Below are positions 47,325-57,924 of a stretch of 64,000 nucleotides of DNA, in pieces (the first letter of the stretch is position 1; each line of letters begins with the position of its first letter). Source of the DNA: Letharia columbiana (taxonomy: Eukaryota; Ascomycota; Lecanoromycetes; Lecanorales; Parmeliaceae). The position numbers and the translations under genes are program-made. The stretch lies in NCBI RefSeq assembly GCF_014066305.1, contig NW_023501080.1, positions 186,001 through 250,000 of the forward strand, written 5' to 3'. A model generated the notes under the pieces. The model did not search any database. It was not told the DNA's origin and saw only the letters and a list, made by a program, of their open reading frames with translations.

Positions 47325-47952
47325 GATGCGTCAGATACAAAAAAATTGTGTAGAAGTAGAAGAGCAATGTTCAAGTCATATAAAGAGACGAAGAACGATC
47401 TACGCGTGCTCTATCCTCAAAACAAGAGTTGTACATGTGAACAAAACCATGGGCATTTGTCACTTCATGCTCGATAATCGGCCTGGGGATTGAAGTCGGC
47501 AAATGAGACACCGAGGCTGCTGTTCGACCCCGCTCCTTCCTGTTGGTGGTGTGCAGTCGATCCAACCATTTTCAAAAGATGACAGATAGGAAAATGGCTT
47601 TGCCATGCAGGGCGTGGAACTCCTACTGCAGTGTAAGCATTGCATGGTGCACTTGGAGATGTTGAACGAACAAGAAAGAAGTATCGCTTTGGGGGAAAAA
47701 TGTTCCTTGACATACGGGGCACCGAAGGAACCTATTTGGCTCGCTTGGCATCAGAAACCCTCAGCTCCAATTAGTCGGATCAAAGGTGTACATGAAAAGA
47801 TGCACATGTTTATTCTTTGTACTCTGTACACGGATAGATGGACATATATGTATGTACTATGAAGGCCTTGGGAAGAAAGGTACCTTTTCGAATGCTGACG
47901 CTTAGAAACATCCACCCAGCAAGGAAGCACAAGGACCACCGGAGACGCTCGC
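47325..47952. other. intergenic spacer
   Basis: Between two minus-strand genes: the promoter of the hydrolase and the 3' end of the bZIP gene. Only short ORFs. Confidence 0.5.
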
Positions 47953-49592
47953 TCACGAATTCCTCCTTCTACTATCCGGCTTAATCATACAGGTCTCGGC
48001 CAAGCTAGGATGAGCCTTAGCAAAGGCCGGTCCCAAAGTCCAGTTCTTCAGATCTCGTATATGCCTTTCAAACACCGGATTGATGAAAAGCTCTTCCGTT
48101 CCTTCCTTAGAAAGCAGAGTATCAGGTGCCTCGTAAGTCCAGTTCAGCGACAAGGTTGTCGTATATGGAATGAAGAAGTCGTCGAAGTGAATGCTTGGAT
48201 ACATCTGCACCAATTTATCTCGCATGCGGGGCCAAGGCAGATAGTCTACCCAAGTAGGGTGCACACTGAAAAGTTGAGAAGGCCGGGGGGTGACCCATTC
48301 GGGCAGTCGATCGTAATTCTCTGGCGTGGGGGAGATTTGCCATCGCATGATGAGGAACATTATATACCTGCAAGAATCAGTGCACTCGTCTTCAAAGCAG
48401 TCTCCAGACATTCTGGGAGCTGGTACAAGCTTACAGTACTGCGACCTGCTCCGGAAGGGTGGATAAATCAGGGAAGGTGCTCAGCATGTCTGTGAACATT
48501 TTCGACAATGGGTGCGAGGTCAAGCTGCGTTGAGGCTTGAGTAGGGAGACCACGCTCGGATATGCTGGTCCTACGAGCTCTCTAATCGGCATACCTTCGA
48601 TGGCTCTTTGTCGTCGTTCACCGAGAAAGTCTAATAACAGGCCATCCAAAGGGCAGGTACGTATATTTCGGACAGGCACTGAGCATGCAAACATCTGGTT
48701 CCCATAGCTATCACGAGCATTATGATTCGGACTCAGAGGGTTCATAGGAAGGGCCGAGGATGGTGACAGCGACGGTGTCCCGTCACTTTCGTATTGCTGT
48801 CTCCTATCGCGGTTTTCCTGCATACTTTGTAGCACAGATCCAACGTCGAGTTTCTCATCTGGGGAGCCAGACTGCAATCCATGGGAGAGACTAGGCTGAC
48901 GCCGTTCAAGTACATTGACTGGTGCGAACGGATTTAGCTGTGAAGTGTAGGTGGCCTGGGGGAAAAAAGGGGGTGTATGCGTCTGAGCCAGACGGGGAGA
49001 ATCGGTATATGTAGAAGAAGTCGATGCACCACTAGGGGCGTTATTGTAAACGGAAGTATGTGGGCTGATTGGGTGCCCAGCATTGATGTCAGATGTCGGA
49101 GTAGGTGTAAGGCCGCCCGGCTCATGGCTTGGAGTTGGAAAAGATGCTGGGTGGATGACCCGTCAGCTGCAGCCTTCTCGGACGTCCTGTATGGGAGCCT
49201 CTACCAACGATCCCATTTCCACCGACTATCGACTGTATGATGCCGAGAACAGAGTTCAATGTCGTCTTGATCTTTTCATTCTCCGCTTCGACCCGCTCCT
49301 TCTGCCGTATAGCATGTTGAAGCTCCCGATATGGTTGCTGTGAGGTCAACTCTTGGATTTTCCTCTCCAAGCTCTCAATCTGACCCTTCGTTCTCTCGCG
49401 TATAGCCCTTTGGGCCTCTCTATCATTTGCCCGCTTCTTATTCAATTGCTCGGGGGTGAGGTTGGCGACACCTCGCCCCGAGGTTGATGTCCGTCTCTTT
49501 TTGCTAGAGGCTTGCCGGTTTGCAGTAGAGTCGACAGCGGGGCTGTTGGAATGTCGCCCAGAATACTGCCGAGTGCCAGGCCCGGTATCCAT
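47953..49592 (-). CDS. bZIP transcription factor with C-terminal DUF3425-type domain
   Basis: Minus-strand exons are 49205-49592, 48435-49146 and 47953-48367, giving 504 residues. The basic region is about residues 51-68 (NKKRANDREAQRAIRERT), with a short leucine zipper after it (QIESLERKIQEL). The C-terminal third (CPLDGLLLDFLGERRQRAIEG, PSVVSLLKPQRSLTSHPLSKMFTDMLSTFPDLSTLPEQVAVLYIMFLIMRWQISPTPENYDRLPEWVTPRPSQLFSVHPTWVDYLPWP split over two exons) matches the DUF3425 region common in Pezizomycotina bZIP proteins. The middle is Ser/Pro/Thr-rich. The 58-nt intron near residue 130 restores frame where the raw reading frame would end early. Target genes are unknown; relatives regulate stress and secondary metabolism. 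Confidence 0.93.
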
Positions 49593-49944
49593 TCAATTTG
49601 GGTTCGAGACCTACTTAAAGGGTCTTACGGTCTTACGCGACGGAGAGTGGTGCGCTGACGTTTGTCACTGACTCCGTTTCCCGTCGGTTTGCTGCACGCA
49701 TTGAGTCAGGTCGGCCCTTCTCTAAGGCGCTAGCGTTTTGCGACTCAATCGGAGACTTTTCCCGTTATCACCGTCGTCGAGACCAATGCCTCGGATTCCG
49801 TTCTATTGATTCCGCTCACTCTTACACACTCAATGGCTAGACTTCTAGCAAGACTAAGCACGTTGCTTCAATAATGTACAGGTATGTGGAACGGCATCTT
49901 TTCCAATAACGCCTCGCTCTGCATCATGCAATCCAAGTCACATC
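49593..49944. other. intergenic spacer
   Basis: Promoter of the bZIP gene and 3' end of RIB1, both minus strand. Nothing recognised. Confidence 0.6.
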
Positions 49945-51003
49945 TCATCCAAGCATGTGTCCCATCTTACCTATCTTTGTTCGTAGATAGCCTTCGATCT
50001 CCTCGCTATGTATACCCTTCTTTCCGCCTGTCTTCCAAGCCAGAGGGACCATGGCCACTCTCTCTTTAACGATGACCTCGCGATTAGGGCCTTCCACTGC
50101 CCGTACTTTATCCGGATTGTTCGTGAGTAGCTTGATGCCTGCATCTCCTCCAAATCCGAGATCTAGCAGCATCGCTGTGGCGAGTCCGTAGCTTCTTGCG
50201 TCTGCTGGATGCCGTAACATGAGATTGGCCTCGACAGTATCCCAGCCAAGATCCTGTACGTTGTAGGCTTTGAGCTTCTCCATTAGACCAATTCCTCGAC
50301 CTTCTTGACGTAAATATACAATGACGCCACCAGGCGACGAAGGTAAAGACATAAGCCTGGCTGCCTCGTCGAGTTGTTCTCCACAATCGCACCGGGCAGA
50401 CCATGCCGTCTCGCCAGTATAGCACTCTGAGTGTATCCTGACCAGGGGTGATGAGTGAGTGGTTTGAGCTATCAGCATAGAGGTAGACGGGTGTGGCTCT
50501 GGATCAAATCGACTCGATGTTCTTCCGGGGTGAAGCCTGCCCGTGTATGCGCCTCGTATCATGCGATCCATTTCTGTTTCGCCAGACCGTGGCGCGTCTA
50601 ACGATCTTGACCGTATGTCATTGCCAAATACAATAGCCAAATGCTCTTTATCATCCACGTTGTTTTGGTATAGATGCAGAAACATCTCTGCGCCAGTCAC
50701 CGTAGGTATCCTTGCGCGAACAACGCAATTGACGTCTGGAAGTGTGTCGAGAAGCTTTGGCGGTCTTCGGGATGCGGTATCAACAGGAATTGAGCGAGGT
50801 TCTTGGTGCCTTGTCGACGTCTCTGCGCCCGGAGTAGATGGAGGAGTGAATGCTGGACTGACGAAGGTTGGAGGGGGTGGAGATTCCGATCTTCCATTGT
50901 CGAGATCGAACTGTGAGACATCTTTACCAGCCGAAGGTCTAGGGGAGTAGACCGGAGAGGCGTGAGAGGGTAGATCTCGCATTGAGCCGGTCAAGGCAGG
51001 CAT
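49945..51003 (-). CDS. RIB1: GTP cyclohydrolase II (riboflavin biosynthesis, first step)
   Basis: One exon of 352 residues. It converts GTP to 2,5-diamino-6-ribosylamino-pyrimidinone 5'-phosphate, formate and pyrophosphate. The zinc ligands are in [21 protein letters not shown] (first Cys near 191). [22 protein letters not shown] and [14 protein letters not shown] complete the active site. The first 90 residues are a Pro/Ser-rich extension without homology to the bacterial RibA core, as in other fungal Rib1 proteins. The C-terminus is the usual short post-core tail. It is upstream of the bZIP gene on the same strand, but with separate transcription expected. Confidence 0.95.
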   Translation of the reverse strand: MPALTGSMRDLPSHASPVYSPRPSAGKDVSQFDLDNGRSESPPPPTFVSPAFTPPSTPGAETSTRHQEPRSIPVDTASRRPPKLLDTLPDVNCVVRARIPTVTGAEMFLHLYQNNVDDKEHLAIVFGNDIRSRSLDAPRSGETEMDRMIRGAYTGRLHPGRTSSRFDPEPHPSTSMLIAQTTHSSPLVRIHSECYTGETAWSARCDCGEQLDEAARLMSLPSSPGGVIVYLRQEGRGIGLMEKLKAYNVQDLGWDTVEANLMLRHPADARSYGLATAMLLDLGFGGDAGIKLLTNNPDKVRAVEGPNREVIVKERVAMVPLAWKTGGKKGIHSEEIEGYLRTKIGKMGHMLG

Positions 51004-51830
51004 CTCATCGTTATTCGGAAAGCTTCTCGTCGATAGTCGGCTTCTTCAGTGAAATGACGAGAGCGGGAAGCGGATAGGCGGCGGAGATTTGACAAGGAAT
51101 GGGTTGACCGCCAACCATGACAAAGCACACCACAAATCCTGATGCACCATGAGGCTTCGTGGTCTTACCTTCATTAGCATAGATACATCTTCTCAGACTC
51201 AAGGGTTTCTTATCTGGTCACAGTGTCAGGGTTTGAGACGGTTCCAATATTTGCTCCTCCATCACCACCGTTCCAGCCTCGTTTGACGCAATATTTTTGA
51301 TATTATTCATTGGTCTCTCTCTCTCTCTCTTTCACCTACTGCCGAATATAAGGCCCGCTCTCAATATCTCATCAAGTTGTGAGCGACGAAGAATCTTTCA
51401 TCTGCTATCAGCCCTCGCATCGAGCTCAGTTCGCCTCCTTGCTGCAGTGCGGCACGTAAAGTCGGCTTCAACTGCGTGACATCCTTTGCCATTGATCAAC
51501 GAGGTTCAGTGGCTGCTGGAGTACCCCACCGGCGTCCCTCCATCAGAACCTTGGCGTCTGGCTACTCTATGAAATTATCTGCAAGCGCGTTCGCGGAGAG
51601 ACAAAATCATTTCCTACTAAATACCGCTTGTTCGACAGGATTTTCAATCGGGATGACAGGTTTCCTGTTGCGATATACGTTAAGGTAGGGAAATGAATCC
51701 ATCGTGGACAATATGCAAGAAAGGTGCTGTACCCTCAATCCTCAAATATCGTACCTAAAGGTAGGGATCTTCTCTGTTAATGGACATTCTTCGTCGCATT
51801 CTACGTTTGCACTACATTGTCATTCATGAG
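51004..51830. other. intergenic region
   Basis: Promoter side of RIB1 and upstream of the P450 remnant. It includes a (CT)n tract near 51308-51330. No gene seen. Confidence 0.5.
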
Positions 51831-52666
51831 ATGGATGTCTTCTCAATTCGTAGTGTCCCGACTAGGCTATGTGGTTTCGTTGTATACTGCATTACCATAG
51901 CTGTGTATTGTCTATATTTGCGTCCAATTGCAAATTTCCTGGGGCCAGATTCACTGCTATGACGCTCTGTTACGAGTTCTATTGTGGAGTGATCAAGCGC
52001 GGACGGTACACTTGGGAGATGAAGAAGACGCACGAGCTCTATGGTATGCCACTTCTTTGTGATGTCGTCAAAGGTACGTATATGATGCTAAGACCAGTCT
52101 CCAGGCCCACTAGTACGCACTAGTCCCTACGAGCCTAATATCAATGATCCAGAATGATTGTTCCCCATCTGGCCAGGAACACCGAGACGTATCACTGTCT
52201 AACAAAATAATGCTTCTTGGCGAATTGTTGGCGGGATCATCCAGGAGAACGGAAAAGTGTCACTGGGCTATGAGGGATTTGAGACTTCTACTTCCGATGT
52301 CGCACAGCAGTGTTAGCAATGGACCATTACTCCAGGAACACCGGTGGGCATATCCTCGGCTATGATGCATTCCAATATGTTCATCTTCCCCGACCCGAAA
52401 GCGTTCAATCCTGACCGCTGGCGTCAGCAACCTCCGAATGTCCATTTGAGTAGACACCTCGTCCCTTCAGCAAAGGTTTTAGACTGTATAACGGCCTCAA
52501 TCTCGCTCATTGTGAGATCTATCTCACCTTCGCAGCTCTTTTCGCCCCGGATCTTTTCCGCTTCTAGCTATTCGAGACGTATGTTACGGATGTGGAGACT
52601 CCGTATGACTGTCTGAGCCCTTGCTACAGATTCGATTCGAAGGGTATAAAGGTCACTGTGCACTGA
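51831..52666 (+). pseudogene. decayed cytochrome P450 gene
   Basis: Pieces of one P450 appear in order but in different frames. First come the N-terminal anchor and CLYLRPIANF (to about 51940), then after a one-base shift PGARFTAMTLCYEFYCGVIKRGRYTWEMKKTHELYG. After an intron-like gap comes GPLVRTSPYEPNINDPE followed by a stop (52104-52160). Most of the middle, including the I-helix and ExxR, is missing. The end resumes with QWTITPGTPVGISSAMMHSNMFIFPDPKAFNPDRW, then a frameshifted heme region PFSKGFRLYNGLNLAHCEIYLTF in which the invariant heme Cys is Tyr, and a stop before LFETYVTDVETPYD. The sequence type is near the trichodiene-oxygenase-like P450s. It cannot encode an active enzyme. Confidence 0.88.
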
Positions 52667-53363
52667 GAGGATGAATTGGAGATTTTGGTAACTCAGCGGT
52701 ATGTACTCGGTCTGTGGGGTTTCCGAGTGGGAAGCATTTTGTCTATACTGAAAGTGTCAATTCGCTTGGCAGGGGTGGCCGTCAACGACGAGTCAGCACG
52801 TGATCTAGCCAGTGTTTCTTCTACTATTCTGCTTCATCCTATCTGATTCGATTCTTACCTTAGATGATTTGAGAAACAAGAAGCTAATGTATCAGGCTGA
52901 GCAAGAAAGGAACAATGCCATTGGTTCAGAAAGAGTTGAGCCTTCAAGAAGAAGCCTGCCTCTAAGCTTACGAATGAAGCTTAAGAACATTAGTAAGAAG
53001 ACCCCGCTTCTTTGGTGGGCAAACTAGCAAATGCACAAGAATGTGATTTGAGCTCATCCATCGCTTGAACTCTTATCGTGCACATGTCCACCAAAGCGGG
53101 CGAATACCCTGTTGCAACTGGCCATAGCCTTTCTCCAAACGAGGCAGTTTGACATGACAAAATTCGCTGACCAACGGCATGGAATCCCTCTCTCCAACTC
53201 ACGCTGGGCGCCCCAATTGTCTTGACGGTGTTCTCCAATCTCCATTATTCAGGATGCCTTGTTTATATGTTGCCTCCATTCTCCCAATCGGCAAGAAGCC
53301 AATCAGTCGAATCTACACGGAAGCCTCCCCATCTTCAACCTTTGGCTGGAACAAATCTCCATC
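52667..53363. other. intergenic region
   Basis: Spacer between the P450 remnant and the SDR-like gene. No supported gene. Confidence 0.5.
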
Positions 53364-54268
53364 ATGCCTTCACCAGTGATCCTCCTTCTAGGGGCCGGTG
53401 CCAATATCGGCCATGGTATCGCGCAGAGGTTCTCTTCATCCGGCTACAAAGTAGCCATTGCATCCCGAAGTGGAAAATCCGCCCGAGGCACCGATTACCT
53501 CTCCGTCAAAGCTGATTTGACCCAGCCACAGGACGTGAAGTCGGTCTTTGACACTGTCAAATCGGAACTGGGCATACCGAGCGTCGTCGTCTACATTGGT
53601 GCGTATGCGCCACGTTCAGAGCCCAGATGTACATCTCAGGAGCGCGTCGACAGCAATAATGATAACGATTGAATCCCCAACAGCCTACGGCCTAACCATG
53701 GCAGCCGAATCCAACCCGCTCTCCCCGCCCCTGGAGAAGCTCACCTCGGACCTCGCCATCAATACCGTCAGCGCTTTCGCCGCGGCTCAGGAAGCCGTCA
53801 AAGGCTTCGAAGAGCTCGGGTCTAGCGCCCCCAAGACTTTCATCCAGATCGGAAATATGCTGAATAAGATGGTCTATCCGAGACTCATCACCATGGGCAT
53901 TGGCAAACAGGCTGCCGCGCATACGATCGCGGGTTGTGCGGAGGCTTACGGCGGTAAAGGGTGGCAGTAAGTCGGTCCGAGTCGCGTCCTCGCCCCACGA
54001 TGTATTTCTTGGTGCTTTGAGAGGAGACTTGCTCGCCCGCTCGCTTCACCATTGCGGTCAGCTCAGCTGACATGTAGGGTCTCTAGCTTCTACTACGTGG
54101 ACGAGCGCAGGGAGAACGGTCAGCCGGCCATGGGGCGCGATCGATGGACCCGCTCACGGCGAGTTCTGCGTCGAGCTTGCGCGAGGTAAGGGTCAGGGGC
54201 CTTGGGATGCTACATTTGTCAAAGGGGTCGGGTATAAGGATTTTGAGTCTGTGACTACGCACCTTTGA
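53364..54268 (+). CDS. short-chain dehydrogenase-like protein with a probable frameshift
   Basis: Exons are 53364-53598, 53684-53966 and 54078-54268. The N-terminus PVILLLGAGANIGHGIAQRF is a Rossmann NAD(P) site (GxxxGxG). KADLTQPQDVKSVFD and VVVYIGAYG follow the SDR pattern, and TFIQIGNMLNKMVYPRLITMGIGKQAAAHTI replaces the usual S-Y-K triad. The classical YxxxK is not clearly present, so catalysis is doubtful. In the third exon FYYVDERRENGQPAMG continues, one base out of frame, as AIDGPAHGEFCVELARGKGQGPWDATFVKGVGYKDF with a stop at 54266-54268. The shift sits at a GGGGCGCG run near 54135. Either it is an assembly error or the gene is a recent pseudogene; read literally the protein ends shortly after. 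Confidence 0.72.
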
Positions 54269-56007
54269 CGACCTGACTGGCAATGGGCGAATGAGATGAT
54301 GAGACTGAAACGGACGTCTTTTACCTACCATGCAATCCTCTTCCATGGTTCTGGAGACCGAGCCCTTCATCCTCGGCGATGGAGCAGGAGCAGGAGAATA
54401 GCGAACGGCAAAATGGTAGAATCGCACGACAAAAGCTCACAAATCGCATGTAACATTGACCAAGACAAGAACCCCGAACACACACCCAGTCCCCACTCCT
54501 ACAAACAAGGACTTACCCCGAGCCCTTCACAACCCAGACACACGACCCCCGCCTCCCTATGGGCCCCCAAATCCCAACCCCGCCACCGCGTCTCCAGAGA
54601 TCCGTCCTATCCGACGCCTTCTCCCCGACCGAAACCCTGTGTCGCGCACCTACACCCATTGCCTCGTCAGCATTCCCCCTTCATACCAAGATCCGTACAA
54701 ACACATCCTCGAAACACATCCTCCATCGCTCTCGAGAGAAACCCACCCCCGGTACGCACGGAGTGGAAAGGAAAGGAGGGAGTCGAACACCCCCCCAAAA
54801 ACGCACCAAACCCACACCTCCCGCCCCTCCTCCTCCTCCTCTCCTCCATCCACGCACACCGCAGCGACCCCGCCCATGCCCGACCCAACGCGCTCGCTCG
54901 GCGGCGTCGTTCGGTCCCCCCCCCGCTTGCCGCATCCACGTGCCCCGGTCCGGCGCGCCGGACGGAGCAAGATCTCGTGCCCCGATCGATCGATGTGGCG
55001 TCGCTGTGGCGGTGGTGGTGGCGGGAGGGACAGACGAGGCATGGACGGTGGGTTGAGGGGTCGGGATGGGGGTGCTGCGGGTGCTCTTGGGTGCTAGTCC
55101 GGGAGTGGGAGAAGTTGGCCTGCATTGTCTGGCATTCGGGGCCTGCCGAGGATGGTGAGCTGCTGCTGCTGCTATTGGCGGCGGGGGGTGAGGCGGGCCG
55201 GAGTGACGCTGAGGACGCGTCGGTTAGGGTGTCGGAATCTGGGGTAGTAGTAGTAGTATTCGCGTGAGTCGGACTGGGAGAGGATTTTCGCTTGGAGTTT
55301 TCCCCCATTGTGGGCGACGGCCTGCAAGCTTTGTTGAACTGGATGGGCCATGGCGGGTGACGTACGCGGTTGGTCAGGGGTCTTGCTTGGAAGGATAGAT
55401 GCCACATGGACTCCGCAGGCAGACAACATGAAAGGGTATGAAGAAGGAGTTGACCTCCACGTTAATGGAAACAAACGCTCCGTTGCAGGCTTTTAAGAAA
55501 AATTGCAACAACAATACTAGGTTTCACGCCGGAAGAAAAAAAAGAAAAATTGCAACAACAATACTAGGTTTCACGCCGGAAGAAAAAAGATGTTGCTGTT
55601 TCTTGGTGATTGAATCCGTTCCGGCGTGAGAGGACGAAACAGAAAGGGTGCAAAATCAGCTCCTGTCGCTGTTTCGATATCGCTGTCTCCAAGCTCATGG
55701 CCATTCTTATCACGCTGTTCTGAAAACACGGCTGTAATTGCGGCATCAGGGAGAACAGAATTGCATCAAAGGGGACCAGAATGCGAAGACTTGTGCCCCG
55801 AGCAGCTGGGCAAAAGAAATGCATGATCTTTTAGAATTGGAAGGAAGACTACATTGATTTAAGTGAGTGCATTGGGCCAAGAAGGTAGGACAACAAAGGA
55901 AATTCCAAAGCGATAAATGTCGGGACAGGGGCCGAGGTAGTGCTGGATCATTTGCATACACAGCTTTCGCAAGCTTTTGGTCAAAGGTCCACAATAGGTA
56001 TATCATC
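54269..56007. other. gene-poor stretch with C-rich tract and tandem repeat
   Basis: Long overlapping ORFs at 54296-55407 on both strands come from a G-poor, C-rich + strand segment (about 54470-54940) and are low-complexity Pro/Ser/Arg or Gly-rich, with no domain. A 47-bp tandem duplication lies near 55.5 kb. No gene called. Confidence 0.5.
55495..55588. repeat. 47-bp tandem duplication
   Basis: Two adjacent, essentially identical 47-bp copies at 55495-55541 and 55542-55588. Each begins aagaaaaattgc, contains actaggtttcacgccgg and ends in an A-rich run. Confidence 0.93.
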
Positions 56008-57924
56008 TTACAACTCATCCCTCTTCCTCATCCCACTCCCACCACCTTGAGATCTCAAACGATACACCGCCACCCCGTGACTGGGTACGGTAGTGCTCAG
56101 CGTTCCCATCGGCGCCATGGTCTTGACTTTGATCCCGAACAAAGCCGCGTTGTTCGCGTTTAGCCCGTCTGCGTAGCTGAGCTGCGTAGCATTGTATGTC
56201 TGCATTGGTAACGTCGAATTGGCACTAGCTTCGCTCGTAGTGTTGGTACTATTTGTTTCCATGGTAAAATTCCCATTGATGATGGCTTGGGCGGTGGTGT
56301 TGCTCATTCTGTTGGCCCAAAGGTCGTATACGTCGTATGTCTGCTGGAGTTGAGGTACGGGGGCGTTCGAGCCAGTAGTGACTAGATCGATGAAAACGTC
56401 GTTCATGGTGGCAGTCAGCGTGGTGGCTTTTGGGCCTCCGTTTACGAATGCAACAACATAATCGCCATTCATCAACTCGCCAGTCCAGAATGACGTTTCC
56501 CCAGCGGTGTAGGCATCGACGGAGTATGTTTCATTCTGGGGTTGCGCGGGTGATTGCCAAACACGCGTAACGGGCACACCAAGCGGGTCCTGATTGATCG
56601 CGATAATGGCGGGATTTGAATATATAGAGAGAGTCTCAGCTATCATCATGGTCACGTCGGTGCCCATGATCAGCGGAGACTTGGCTAAGGCCCTGAATCT
56701 AGGTCAGCTCACACGCCGGAGGTTGGCATCAAGCCAGACAATGTACATACCACATGCTGAAGTGCGTCTTGTATTCATCATCCGTCATACCACTATTGCC
56801 TACTTCCAGCATATCCAAGTCGTTCCACGCTCCTGGCTGAGCCTTGTTCAGAATAGGAGCCGCCTTATTGAGAATATTCATGACCTGCGCACATCTCGGA
56901 GTCAGCGTTGCTTTCCAAGGCAAAACCCAGGCTCGCAAGACAGGTCTTGGGAGTAGAAAGAGCCTTCTGCTCCGGAAATATGTCCTGCAACTCCGAATTC
57001 GCATTGAAAAGGAAGAAATTTTCCGAAATGTACGAACCGAGCAATGAAATCCAGGCAAGCTGCACTCATACGTATCGCACGGGCATCGACTATCAGGCCG
57101 ATCAAATGAGTCGTACACATCACCACTCATCCTCCAACTGTTGGCTATTGTCTGGGCCCAGTCCCATGGAGAGTCCTGCCCCCAATTGCACATCGAGTAG
57201 AGAATGGGCCGGCCTTCGGGTGTCAGCCCAAGTCCACACCGAACCCTGGGGATATTACCTGTAGCATTGAGCGCATCCGACATTGCCTTGTACCGATTGT
57301 ATGTGACAAGGGCCGTCCCTTCCTGTCCCTCATTGTAGCAGTTGTCGTACTTGAGATAATCGACCCCCCAATCGGCGAATGTTTGGGCATCTTGTTTCTC
57401 CACTCCCAAAGATGCGGCTGCTCAATCTCAGTTTTTGTCACATTTGTAGGCAATCTGACCATGACTCCGTACCGTATTGCGCGCAAGTGTATTTCCCAGC
57501 AGAGGAATACATGCCCCACCCGAGCCCCATGCCATGAATCTTTTCCGCAACCGCTGGAATTCCATCTGGGAATTTGGTACTGTTTGCCTGGAGGGTACCG
57601 TTTGAGGTCCTGCCGCTGGACCAACAGTCGTCTAGGATGATGTAGTAGTAGCCTGCAGACACATATCAGCATCCCTCTCTTTGCTCCGTTGCATGCTGCA
57701 GGATTCCTACCAAGATCGCGTAGCCCCAACTCAACAATCTTTTGAGCGGTAGTAAGGATCAGCTCCTCGCTAACCTTACACCCAAACGCATTCCAATTAT
57801 CCCATCCCATTGCAGGCGTAAGGGCCAGCCCATTGTAGCTCGAGGTACCGGCTGCATGGCCTCGAAGGGCTGGCAGCAGCAGCGCTGCGGTGGTGGCTAG
57901 CCAGGTAAAGGATAGACGTGCCAT
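56008..57924 (-). CDS. alpha-galactosidase, glycoside hydrolase family 27
   Basis: Minus-strand exons are 57711-57924, 57473-57652, 57259-57417, 57038-57213, 56751-56884 and 56008-56692, giving 515 residues. A signal peptide (residues about 1-25, [16 protein letters not shown]) leads into [17 protein letters not shown], the GH27 start. The nucleophile is D156 in DYLKYDNC and the acid/base is probably D216 in SWRMSGD. ILDDCW and [12 protein letters not shown] line the sugar pocket. It removes terminal alpha-1,6-galactose from melibiose, raffinose or galactomannan. The C-terminal domain is beta-rich and N-glycosylated. Oddly the protein ends MRKRDEL, and RDEL resembles an ER-retrieval signal. 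The fourth intron (153 nt) is introner-like and has a GTTCGT donor. Confidence 0.94.
56885..57037 (-). repeat. introner-like element (intron of the alpha-galactosidase gene)
   Basis: A 153-nt intron in phase 0 between HCS and VMNIL. It aligns over most of its length with the phosphatase intron at 38869-39017, although the two host genes are unrelated. It is about two to three times longer than the other introns of the same gene (48-60 nt for most). Confidence 0.75.

Noticed and set aside
49122..49240. Apparent early stop and frameshift in the bZIP gene
   Set aside because: A 58-nt intron with GTAGAG donor, CTGAC branch and CCCAG acceptor restores the frame exactly.
54296..55407. ORFs of 323 (+), 213 (+) and 246 (-) codons
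   Set aside because: Low-complexity composition in several frames at once, no splice context, no domain; explained by base skew.
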